A DNA stretch of 64,000 nucleotides from Mantis religiosa (Eukaryota; Arthropoda; Insecta; Mantodea; Mantidae): the NCBI GenBank assembly GCA_030765055.1, contig CM060955.1, positions 159,067,243 through 159,131,242 on the forward strand. The letters are read 5' to 3'. Below, one piece after another: positions 22,606 to 33,284 of this stretch. Position 1 is the stretch's first letter, and every line of letters starts with the position of its first letter. The notes under the pieces are model-generated. The model searched no databases and was not told the origin of the DNA. It saw nothing but the letters and a program-made list of their open reading frames with translations. Made by a program: the position numbers and the translations under genes.

Positions 22606-24100
22606 CAGAGGTTTGCAAATTATTAGACTTAAACTAATTTTTTCATACTTTTTCATTTATGAAAATATTAGAATAACAAAATTTTAGTAAAAATACAAAT
22701 TAATAATCAGTATACATTTATCTAACATTTATTAAACAGTATTTATTACCCTGTGCATTTTATTTCCAGTAAATATACTTTTTTTTTACATTTACTTGCC
22801 TCTATTGTATATCTTAAAAAATCTTATCTTTTCAGGCAACAAAATATTAAAAAACTCTTATTGTATTATAGCAGGCAATTAATACTTTGTATGCATTATT
22901 TTGTTCTTAATTAACATTCTAATGCCCGATTTCAACAACAGATGTTAAAATCGACGTTAACAAATGTAACGTAACAATTGTTACAGCGCTAACACTAATT
23001 TTAAATTTCTTGCATTTCACCAATCTGTTTTCTGAAAATTTAAATGTTAAATAGAAGGCTATGGATGAGTCGTATTATTTTCTGAACGTACTGCGATGCG
23101 CTTTTGTTTTCATTTTTGTGTTAACTAATGCTAAACTCGTGTTAAGTTTTAACATCTGTTGGTGAAATCGGGCATAAGTCTCCTAGGCGTGCTATGGACA
23201 AGATCTTTGAATTTCTCTTGGATTTCTTCGCCATGGGGCCACACTTTGATAAGACTTTCGATAAGTTCAACCTTTGTAGTTTTCTTTTGTTTTAATCTCA
23301 TTTTAACAACAGACCATAAATGTTCAATTGTATTCATATCGGGCTATTTCCTGGCCGCGGCAAGACAGTGATTTCTTCACTCTGAATAAAGTTTGTAGGT
23401 AATAGTTTTTGCCTTATGACATGGAGCACCGCCATGCATAAAAATGAATTCACCATCGGGATACCAATCTTGTAATAATTTGCTCTGCAGAACAAGCAGG
23501 TATTGATTTTGTTTCATTGTGTTTTTAACTATGTATAGTCTCCCAGGGCCATTGACAGACATTACAGACCATACCATGAACGATGTAGGGTGTTTTTGAC
23601 TGTCAGCTCTACACAACTTGGATAGAATTCTTCATTTGATCTTCGCCTCACATATAAGGATTTTCCATTAGAAATCTGAAATATAGATGCATCTGAGTAA
23701 CAAACATTTTCCCAGGCATTAGCAATCCAATGTTGTAATCCTTTAGCCCATTACAAGCATTTTAGTGCCATTTGAGGTGTAATTTTTGCCCTATGGCGTG
23801 GTCTGCGAGCATTTAATCCTTCTTACAGAAGATGGAGAAACAGTGACACCTACGTCTTGGAGCCAAACAGCTGACTCCTTATTAGTGCACCCACGATTCG
23901 ACAGCACAATATTTCACACTTTTCTAACTGCCCTGTCATTGATTTTGCGTTTCCTCCACACTTTCTAATACGCTTTGGTCCATACACATGTGATTTACAT
24001 GCCGCTTGCTTAATATGACTGACGAATTTGTTAGGTATTTCCAGTTTCTTAGGGATTTCAGACTGAGTATACCGGTTTTCTTCCAAAATTAGCTAAACAC
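22606..24100 (-). pseudogene. Tc1-like transposase and 3' end, interrupted by a MITE
   Basis: The lower end begins cagaggtttgcaaattatta directly after TA, as expected for a Tc1-type terminus. Reading leftwards from about 24086 there is an HTH region (KLEIPNKFVSHIKQA). At about 23377-23616 are VWSVMSVNGPGRLYIV and FIFMHGGAPCHKAK, where most Tc1 transposases have Asp in place of the first Gly. At about 23340 is NSPDMNTIEHLW with the third catalytic Asp. The C-terminus LVHSTPRRL is cut by the MITE at 22923-23174 and resumes below 22920 as RMLIKNKIMHTKY-stop, the expected Tc1 ending. Several stops and frameshifts and the Asp loss make it dead. The 5' terminal repeat was not found. Confidence 0.82.
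22923..23174. mobile_element. PIF/Harbinger-type MITE (252 bp)
   Basis: Terminal inverted repeats TGCCCGATTTC-ACCAACAGATG are bounded by a 3-bp duplication taa (22920-22922 and 23175-23177). It shares termini and several hundred bases of subterminal sequence with the 1.3-kb element at 50974-52299, which carries Harbinger-type coding remains. It is therefore an internally deleted derivative. Confidence 0.88.
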
Positions 24101-24332
24101 ATACGGATTTACCCATAACCTCAAATTCATGATACTGCAAGATAACGAAACTCGTTGCTCAAACTTGTAGCACTTATTACTATTATTATGTCACTGAAGG
24201 TTCAAATTTTATTCTTAAAACATGTACCTTTTATACATATTGCAATACTCAATACATATTTCATAAAACACCAAAGAAACGATACTGTAAACACTAAGCA
24301 TACACCATAGCATATATGGGCACAGCTGACTG

Positions 24333-24668
24333 TTGTTGCAATTTACGCCCTCCAACGTTAAGTCATATCGGACGATGAATGGAATGATGTTCAAATGAGT
24401 ACAGGGTACATAGAGCTTAGAGTTACCGGACATTCGTCTTTCAGGATAAGAGCAAACCTCCAACGTTAAGTCATATCGGACGATGAATGGAATGATGTTC
24501 AAATGAGTACAGGGTACATAGAGCTTAGAGTTACCGGACATTCGTCTTTCAGGATAAGGGAAAATCCCGGAAAAAACCTTATCCAGGTAACCCACCCTGA
24601 CCGAGATTCGAACTCGGGACCTCTTGAACGTGAGGCAGACATGCTACCACCACGCTGCCGAGGCGGGC
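24333..24668 (-). mobile_element. SINE2 copy c, intact with 13-bp duplication and two body units
   Basis: On the minus strand it begins GCCCGCCTCGGCAGCGTGG, with an A-box (TGGTAGCATGTC) and B-box (GAGTTCGAATCTC), a body, and a 3' end ...GGCGTAAATTGCAACAA. It is flanked by gcacagctgactg (24320-24332 and 24669-24681). The 108-bp body segment is present about twice (24339-24450 and 24458-24570). That is an early stage of the expansion seen at 53 kb. Confidence 0.9.
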
Positions 24669-24699
24669 GCACAGCTGACTGAAATACATTGTCAAATTT

Positions 24700-25558
24700 A
24701 TGGTAATAGAAGACCTGAATCTGTCCTGGAGACGAATACGCTCACTTTGCTCTCGGGCAGCCAGCCAGATGAAAAGATGATTAGATATCAACGTTTCGGG
24801 AGTGTACATCTCTCTCATTATCAGGATATTTATAAAATGTTAGAACCAAAAATGAAATTCTGGATATAACACAACTATAAACAAAGACAAAGCACTATCA
24901 AAATTCGCATTACTAAACAAAAGACTGTTTCCAGTAAATTAAATGTCAGGACAGGAGATGGCGTGAGTATAGAAAATTGTGTCAAAGAAACATAACTACT
25001 TAACTTGATTATCAAGCTGTGTTGATATTTGCTTCTTAATTCGACGTATTTCCATTTTAAGGCCGGTTTCCAAGAGGAGCTGAAGTGAAATCCAGTGTCA
25101 CGATTAAGCGTGCTCCTTTCAGAGGAAATCGCCAAAGCCTCGTTAACTCTCCGGTCCCAGTAACTGTTGTATTTTGCCAAGATGATCGTCTCCCGAAAGT
25201 TGGCTCTATGGTCGTTATCAAAACAATGCTGTACCAGTCCAGACTTCTCAGGTTGCATTAAACGAATGCTCCGTTCATATTTGATTATTCTAGTAGCGAT
25301 GGTCCTTCCAGTTTTTCCTATATACGGTGTCTCACATTCACAGGGAATGCGGTAAACTCCCGGAACTTGGAAGTCCAGTTTGTCTTTCACTGGTCTCAAC
25401 AGATGTTTAATCTTCGGAGGTGGCTTGTGGATGGTCCTGATGTATTTGGCGAGAATTTTGCTGATTCTGCCGGATAGATTGCCGGTAAACGGAATGCAGG
25501 CTGTAGCGGTAGGCTTATCTGACAAATTTTTATGGAAACATGTTACCAACATTGGCAT
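24700..25558 (-). pseudogene. Penelope-like retroelement, GIY-YIG endonuclease end
   Basis: The minus frame (227 codons, 24875-25558) encodes ILAKYIRTIHKPPPKIKHLL, then the GIY-YIG nuclease core: GVYRIPCECETPYIGKTGRT, Arg and Tyr of IATRIIKYERSI, and later LVQHCFDNDHRANF. Penelope-like elements fuse this nuclease C-terminally to a telomerase-like reverse transcriptase and use it to open the target site. The RT part is missing: the frame is cut at 25558 by a LINE tail. The last ~50 residues look like read-through past the true end. The 3' UTR extends to about 24690. Confidence 0.88.
24782..24832 (-). ncRNA. Possible degenerate hammerhead ribozyme of the Penelope element
   Basis: Downstream of the nuclease frame the minus strand reads ATATC-CTGATAATGAG, a stem-loop candidate, then CGAAAC-GTTGATAT. 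The order (CUGAUGA-like box, stem II, GAAA box) is that of hammerhead motifs known from Penelope-like elements, and ATATC can pair with GATAT. The first box differs from CUGAUGA, so activity is doubtful. Confidence 0.35.
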
Positions 25559-25561
25559 GCA

Positions 25562-26281
25562 TTACATTACATTACATTACTTTATTTGTGTACTAAGCTA
25601 TTACAATTGTTGAGCTGCTCACCAGTATTTGGCCCAGGCCATTAATTGGTGGGCAGCCCGTTGAATTACAAAATGTGTAATACACTACTTACATTTCTAT
25701 TACTACTAACATTACGACCATTACTACCATTACTACTATTGCTTACACACTATTGTTCATTTCCTTTTTTCACAGTCCACTTCCATTTATTTTTCACTTT
25801 ATCTCAGAACTGTCCTACATTCTTGAGATTTTTATCTATAATTTTACATATATCAAGACTTCGCTTAATTTTTCTCCAGATGTATTCTTTTCGCCAAATC
25901 TCTGTTTCCCTGCATTCAAAAAGGATATGTTCCACATCTTCCTTACCGCCACACAATGGGCACTTGTTTTGCACAAACCCATTCCGCTGCCCTTTTAGCC
26001 TCCACACTCCTGCTCTCAGCCATGCTATCCCCTTCCTTTCTTCATTAATGGTTTTATCTATATACTGCTCCCTTCCCCAGCCACTTTTTAACTCAACATA
26101 ATATACCAATGACCTCTTTTCACCTAACTGGCTGAACAGTTTTTGAATCTCTATATCTTCAAATCTTTTTCTAACATCCCTTCAGAAACCTTTGTAATTT
26201 CTATCTCTTTTTCTCCAAATATCACCTAGGCCATTATTTTCTAAATTGTTTCGTAGAGTGCTTGCCCAGCCCGAGCTTCAC
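25562..26281 (-). mobile_element. 5'-truncated LINE with (TAATG)n tail, inserted in the Penelope element
   Basis: The minus strand encodes NNLENNGLGDIWRKRDRNY, YYVELKSGWGREQYIDK, and a CPLCGGKEDVEHILFEC zinc motif (C-x2-C-x7-H-x4-C), the ORF2 C-terminus of a non-LTR element. After a stop near 25804 the 3' UTR runs to a (TAATG)n tail at 25562-25583. It is flanked by tggcatgca (25553-25561 and 26282-26290). Confidence 0.8.
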
Positions 26282-26330
26282 TGGCATGCAATATATCCTA
26301 AATTAACACACAAGAGCTAAAACAGTATGC

Positions 26331-26616
26331 AAAACTGTGCTAGGTTTAAAATGTGTCATTTTTATCTCTTTCCTAAGTAAAAACTGAAAAATTTAGATTT
26401 AGTCTAACAGTGTTCAAACTTCTGTAGGTATATATAGTATCATTGACACTGTTTTGTATTGGAATTGTAACATAATATTGTGTAACTTCAGTGTTCTATG
26501 TAGGTACTGTTACTGCATGTCAAATATTGTATGCATTCTACATATACTGTATATTTTGTATCACGTAGTCGCTGTTAAATGACTTTAAATAAATAAAAAA
26601 AAAACGCTAATAAGAA
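26331..26616 (+). mobile_element. Retroposon 3' fragment with A-tail
   Basis: Non-coding AT-rich sequence ends gactttaaataaataaaaaaaaaa. The motif aacagtatgc occurs just before it (26321-26330) and just after (26618-26627), consistent with a target duplication. It is probably a 5'-truncated LINE 3' UTR. Family unknown. Confidence 0.45.
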
Positions 26617-26627
26617 CAGTATGCTTT

Positions 26628-27112
26628 TGTATGAATTGTGAGCAGAAATAGTCATGTAAATGTGACGTAAGAATGCCAAACTACGCACACGAGCACGCAA
26701 GAGATAGTATTAAAGGTCAATAATGACTGGAATCAGTCAAGTCATTCAGAACTGTTTCAATTTATCAAATAATTACGCTGATTCACAAAATTTCGTTGCA
26801 TGTAATTGTGCAATAACATTTGAGAAAACAAAATCGAACATGGCGTCTTCGACAAGGTTATTGCGACCAGATAAAGAAACCTTTAAACGGAATACCTCTC
26901 TGATACGAAACCGTCTGATTTGGTCGATGAAATGTAAATGCGTCACTTTATCATACTGCTACAAGAAACTACGAAATAGAGCGGAACAGTAAATAGATTA
27001 CAATCTTAGACCTGTAACATATCAGAGGGCATTGGAACCTCATTTCGAAATTATTTCTTTAGTGATAGTAACTGTCCCAAATTGACGAAACATATGGACA
27101 TCCTCTGAAGAC
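26628..27112. other. Unassigned interval
   Basis: A 90-codon + frame (26723-26992) has no recognisable motif. No other feature. Confidence 0.3.
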
Positions 27113-27740
27113 TTCCTCCTCCTCCTCCTCCTCCTCCTCCTCCTCCTCCTCCTCCTCCTCCTCCTCCTCCTCCTCCTCCTCCTCCTCCTCCTCCTCCTCC
27201 TCCTCCTCCTCCTCCTCCTCCTCCTCCTCCTCCTCCTCCTCCTCCTCCTCCTCCTCCTCCTCCTCCTCCTCCTCCTCCTCCTCCTCCTCCTCCTCCTCCT
27301 CCTCCTCCTCCTCCTCCTCCTCCTCCTCCTCCTCCTCCTCCTCCTCCTCCTCCTCCTCCTCCTCCTCCTCCTCCTCCTCCTCCTCCTCCTCCTCCTCCTC
27401 CTCCTCCTCCTCCTCCTCCTCCTCCTCCTCCTCCTCCTCCTCCTCCTCCTCCTCCTCCTCCTCCTCCTCCTCCTCCTCCTCCTCCTCCTCCTCCTCCTCC
27501 TCCTCCTCCTCCTCCTCCTCCTCCTCCTCCTCCTCCTCCTCCTCCTCCTCCTCCTCCTCCTCCTCCTCCTCCTCCTCCTCCTCCTCCTCCTCCTCCTCCT
27601 CCTCCTCCTCCTCCTCCTCCTCCTCCTCCTCCTCCTCCTCCTCCTCCTCCTCCTCCTCCTCCTCCTCCTCCTCCTCCTCCTCCTCCTCCTCCTCCTCCTC
27701 CTTCTTCTTCTTCTTCATCTTCTTCTACTTCTTCTTCTCT
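27113..27740. repeat. (CCT)n microsatellite, ~590 bp, followed by (CTT)n
   Basis: About 197 apparently uninterrupted CCT units to about 27702, then CTT units to about 27740. A 200-residue poly-Glu frame on the minus strand is a repeat artefact. The purine/pyrimidine strand asymmetry makes triplex (H-DNA) formation plausible. Confidence 0.98.
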
Positions 27741-27829
27741 AAAGCATTATTGCCTACCTCCATGTGGCACTTCCTCTGGTCAGTTATAATCATCTTGATG
27801 TGATATAAGAATATGACTTACATGTTTTA

Positions 27830-28808
27830 CGAGGTGCGTCCAAGTTATAACACCTATTTTCTTTTTCAGGACTGGGACCAGTTAGGAACATCTGTTTTTT
27901 TTTTCTAAATACACGTGGACTCTTTCTGAATGCGTGATACAGCTGACAGCACTGTTCAGAGCATAGAACTCTAGTGGCAGCGAGGAGAGTAAGGTTTTGA
28001 TACTTAAAATGGCGACGTTTTCATTGCAACAACAGCATGCTATCATTCGTTTTCTCCGTTTTCGTGGTGACATCTATTAAAATTCATCGCCAGTTGAGTG
28101 AGGCATGTGGTGATGGTACCATGGATGTGTCTAATGTACGTTCCTGGGTGCGACAGTTCAATGAAGTCAGAACATCGTGTGACAGGAAACTAAGACAGTT
28201 GCAGACATCGCCTCCAAAATTGGCATTTCCGTGGGATCTGTGCACATAATCCTGCATGAAGATCTGAAAATGTTCAATCGGCGATCCTCCAAAACAACGT
28301 TCTCCACTCGGTGGATCATGTCGTCAGCCGTAACTGTCTTGGTTTGTTGTCACACGATGTTCTGCCTTCATTGAACTGTCGCACCCAGGAACGTACATTA
28401 GACACATCCATGGTACCAACACCACATGCCTCACTTAACTGTCTTAGTTTGTTGTCACACGATGTTCTGTCTTCATTGAACTGTCGCACCCAGGAACGCA
28501 CATTAGACACATCCATGGTACCAACACCACATGCCTCACTTAACTGGAGATGAATTTTAATAGGTGTCACACCACGAAAATGGAGAAAACAAATGATTAC
28601 ACGCTGTTCTTGTAATGAAAACGTCGCCATTTTAAGTATCAAAAACAGTCCTAACTCTCGTCGCTGCCACTGGAGTTCTGTGCACTGTACAGTGCTGCCA
28701 TCTCTGTCACTCATTCACAAAGAGTCCACGTGTATTTAAGAAAAAATAATTTCATATCTGGTCCCAGTCATGAAAAATAATAAAGTGTTATAATCTGAAC
28801 GCATCTCG
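27830..28808. mobile_element. Fold-back mariner carrying two opposed transposase N-termini
   Basis: The ends are imperfect inverted repeats, cgaggtgcgtccaagttata at left and its relative at right, each next to TA (27828-27829, 28809-28810). The left arm encodes, on +, a mariner-type HTH start (MATFSLQQQHAIIRF). The right arm encodes the same region on minus: EQRVIICFLHFRGVTPIKIH, then VRSWVRQFNEDRTSCDNKLRQ. Inside the right arm a ~120-bp block (28330-28550) is tandemly duplicated. The catalytic domain is absent, so it can only be mobilised in trans, if at all. Confidence 0.75.
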
Positions 28809-28810
28809 TA

Positions 28811-29134
28811 CTTTGGTTCCCTGCCACGGAAAGCGCGCGCGATTGATCGCACCCTGAGGTGCGGATTTTATGTCCCGGGTATAGGACCGGTGCCCACTCA
28901 GCATCATGAGAAATTTGAAGAGCTACGGTAGGTGGTGAATCCTGGTCAAGAAAGCCAACTTTCCGGCTGGGGGATGTCGAGATGCTGACCACATCTCCTC
29001 GTATCGGTTGGATGATCGCCCACCTATGCTTTGCGTATGTGCGCGTAGGCTGGCAGTCGGGTTGGTAGACTCAGTCTCGACATGGGCTGTGCCAATTAAT
29101 ATATATGTGTCTGTGTGTGTGTGTTTTATTTATT
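28811..29134. other. Unassigned interval
   Basis: GC-richer sequence (agcgcgcgcgattgatcgc) with a (TG)n run at 29106-29124. It resembles a retroposon body but no boundaries were found. Confidence 0.3.
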
Positions 29135-29285
29135 GATTTTTGTAGTTACGTTCTCCAACGTTCAGTCATATCGGTTGATGAATGAAATGGGTGAAATGAT
29201 GCTCAAATGAGCCCGGGGTCCATGGAGCTTAGAGCTACCTGACATTCGTCTTTCAGGATAAGGGAAAACCCCGGGAAACCTTATA
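29135..29285 (-). mobile_element. SINE2 copy d (fragment)
   Basis: It matches the SINE2 3' half (acgttctccaacgttcagtc ... gtctttcaggataaggg). The tRNA-like head is missing. Confidence 0.75.
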
Positions 29286-29741
29286 AAAGTCACATTCAAG
29301 CAGCTAGGAGCAGTTAAGGGAGTAATAACATAGGTTAGATTAACTAATGAAGAAATAAAAGAAGGCTTAAAGATTAATGCTACAAAAGATATAGAGAAAT
29401 AGATCATCTCGGAAGAATGGATTCAAGCAGATTACCGAAAAGGGCGCTAGAATACTAACCTAAGACCAATGTTTAGGTGGAAGTGGGTCCGGCACAGGCC
29501 AGTGACCTAATAAATGAAAGGATGAGGAAGAGGAAGAACAAGACGAAGAACAAAAAGTCCATTTATGGACTAAGCCCAGCTGTGTATGCCACTACTCAAC
29601 TGAACCCTCCACCAATGAAAACCTGGTAACGAAGTGCAGCAGTACCTCGATTGCACCTGCGGAATCAAGGAGAGGTATATTGGCCGTGGAAGCCAGGATG
29701 CAAGCGTGACCGAGGCCCTGCTTACGTTCTGGTGCGGAGAT
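29286..29741. other. Unassigned interval
   Basis: Purine-rich around 29515-29560. No gene. The bases accggagttttaggtgat at 29742-29759 are repeated at the far side of the adjoining palindrome (31944-31961). Confidence 0.4.
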
Positions 29742-29759
29742 ACCGGAGTTTTAGGTGAT

Positions 29760-30773
29760 GTCTGTTTAGTTAACGCGTGTGCACGTCGGCCGCTGCCTTT
29801 GACGAACCCTTATAATCGTTTTACAAGACAGACCCTCCTTCTCGCAGACCGTTCTGCAAGGTTGCCACCTTTCTCGATACGTCATGGGTATCGTACGAGG
29901 CTTCGTCTAAATAAATTATCTTATGTCCATTACTGCGAAACTTCCTTCACCAATCTACAATTCTACTGGTTTCCATAATAACCCTTATCTTATTCATAGT
30001 GCGGTGTTTGAAACCCAGCTCCTTTAGGAGACCGCGCAAAGTGCAGCGCCCATAAGGAAAATCACAAATTTCTTGCAAATGTGCAACCAATTCGTCTAAG
30101 GTGGGCGCTCTACCTTTTGCATAGTATCTATAAATTTCTCGACGAATTAAATCGCATGTAAAATTATCTACTTTAGAGAAACGTTTCCTTTTGTTTTCAC
30201 ACTTGATCGGCGTCTTTGGTATTCCTTTCGTCACAACATTTCTTACTGTATTTCTGTGAATACCCAGAATTTATCATGAGGTTCATTACACGACCCCTTA
30301 CCAAGATTATTTGTCAGCACATATTTATATGTGTTCAAAACAAGCGCTTGAATTTGCTTATAAACTGTTCCCGTTATAACTTTGTTTTTGTTGTTTTTTT
30401 AGGTTTTTCCAGTAATATAACTCGGCCGAATTATTCACATTGTCTTCACTTTGATTATTTTCACTTGACTGAAAGTTATCTACTACTTCATTTGCATTTA
30501 CCACTGCATTTCCCTCCCACGGTCTCCACATCGTGACACACAACGAATTTCTGCACGTAATGAAACAGATCAACTGGAAGTTGGAACTTTGACAACTGAG
30601 ACTCCACGTGGAGTAGACATGCGACTGTCACTTCGAGAAAATCAGCATTGCTATTGGTCCTCAACGACAATGTTCCATTTCTGAAGTGTGGAGATAGATT
30701 TATGACTGTCATTATTGGGCGGTCGGGTCAGGTTCCTTTGACTCCGATCTGCACACCCGTTGACTGGACAGAC
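29760..30773 (-). mobile_element. IS630/Tc1-like element, left arm of a palindrome
   Basis: The termini are gtctgtttagttaacgcgtg (29760) and a degraded inverted partner ending near 30773. The minus strand encodes TPIKCENKRKRFSKVDNF, CDLIRREIYRYYAKGRAPTL and RGLLKELGFKHRTMNKIRVI, then a stop. This is the HTH linker region that precedes the catalytic domain in DDE_3/IS630-like transposases of arthropods. An N-terminal piece (MWRPWEGNAVVNANEV) lies at about 30490-30535. It is broken by frameshifts and a stop. Confidence 0.78.
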
Positions 30774-30791
30774 TATACTTCTGACGTTAAA

Positions 30792-31940
<1,149 letters not shown>

Positions 31941-32059
31941 TTCACCGGAGTTTTGGGTGATGGGTCCCGACTGTGAGAGGCTCTGGCCTCTTCAGCTGCG
32001 ACGACCACCTAGCACTCATGGTACTTCTCACGTTACCAGAAATACGTCAGACCGAATGT

Positions 32060-32320
32060 TTGCTCAACCCCCCGTCCACCATAGAAGAGTTTTCTTCGTA
32101 TTGTGTTGGGTCTCGACGGGACAGTGGTACCCATTGAGCTACCATGGCCAACGTGCAGGCTTGACATTTAATTCTCCATTTTACTAATATATTTTCCCGG
32201 TAAACCACTAGGGGCGCTCGTATTAAAGACACACCGTTAGTGGCAACTTACTTTTGTAAGTGCTTGAGTCCCAGGCTTCATCAATAAACTCTTATTATCT
32301 AAATTAATTGATGGAAATTA
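32060..32320 (-). mobile_element. tRNA-related SINE4, copy a
   Basis: The minus strand has a ~150-bp leader (gcctgggactcaagcactta ... accgggaaaatata), then GGCCATGGTAGCTCAATGGG (A-box), then a B-box-like GTCGAGACCC. The leader is shared with copy b just downstream, so the tRNA-like part is internal rather than at the 5' end. Confidence 0.6.
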
Positions 32321-32329
32321 GTCATTTCC

Positions 32330-32605
32330 TCACACTAGCCGTGTATAGGCGAAGGTTTCGGATAGATACAGTCAAACTGAAAAATTCAATTCCATGGCTG
32401 GGATTTGAACCACGGATCTCCTGGTTTCCGTCCAATCGCTCTTAACCATTGAGCTACCATGGCCACCCTGCCGTCCTGGCATTAAATTTTCCAATTGACT
32501 CATATTTACCCGGTAAACCACTAGAGGCTCGAGACACACCGTTAGTGGCGACTTACTTTTGTAAGTACTTGAGTCCCAGGCTTCTTCATTAAACTCTTAT
32601 TATTT
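32330..32605 (-). mobile_element. tRNA-related SINE4, copy b
   Basis: It has the same leader (32470-32600), A-box (TAGCTCAATGGTTAAGAG) near 32440-32457 and B-box (GTGGTTCAAATCCC) near 32398-32412. A unique tail runs to about 32340. The two copies lie in direct tandem. Confidence 0.65.
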
Positions 32606-33011
32606 TAGTTATATTTTATTAAGTTCAAGACCAGTGTTTAGAACAGATAATGTTTTTAAGGCGACAACTGCGGAGAGGATGCAATGCCTTCTGTCGTCAG
32701 ATGATGAAATTTCGTAACAAAGTCGTAAATAGCTCGTACAGTAACTTTCAATGACACATGAAGGACGCAGTTGTGGAGTGAAAAGAAACACACTGCCCCT
32801 GAAAATCTCTCTCAACTCTGTCATATCGTCCGACTCCAGGGAGATACAAGACTCGTTACCTTCGTATGCAGATGTACCATGTAGATTACAAGTTGTTTCA
32901 AATGCACTGATAACATACATTTTTTTCTAAGCATGTGTGGGGCAAAGGTTGGAAAGAACCATCCGGAACTGAGAAATTCGAGGTCGTACACATTACGGTC
33001 TCTAGATCGAA
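32606..33011. other. Unassigned interval
   Basis: No supported coding sequence. A 103-codon minus frame (32609-32920) has no recognisable motif. Confidence 0.3.
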
Positions 33012-33284
33012 GCCCTAAACAATGGAGCTAGCGTGTTGGGAACAAAGAGTCAATCTTAACATGTAATTCTCTAACAGGCAAGAAAGGTATAACTACTACC
33101 TATGTGTATTACTAATTTAACATACTGTGATGATGATGATGATGATGATGAGGAGGAGGAGGAGGAGGAGGAGGATAGTATGCGCTACAGGCCATGAAGG
33201 CCCTTTGCCTCCCTGACCACCCTCTTCCATTCTACTCGATCCTCTGCTTTTCTTCTCCAGCCTTTAACCCCCAACTTTCTGAGC
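33012..33284 (+). repeat. Left edge of a tandem duplication (copy 1)
   Basis: The sequence from taaacaatggagctagcgtg through gctacaggccatgaaggccc to the SINE-V head is repeated at 35362-35549 plus 36303-36357. It includes a (GAT)n(GAG)n stretch at 33130-33173. SINE-V copies A and B lack this flank, so C and D are products of a segmental duplication. Confidence 0.8.

Noticed and set aside
27059..27718. 219-residue acidic poly-Glu protein
   Set aside because: Pure consequence of the (CCT)n tract. The flanking codons have no motif.
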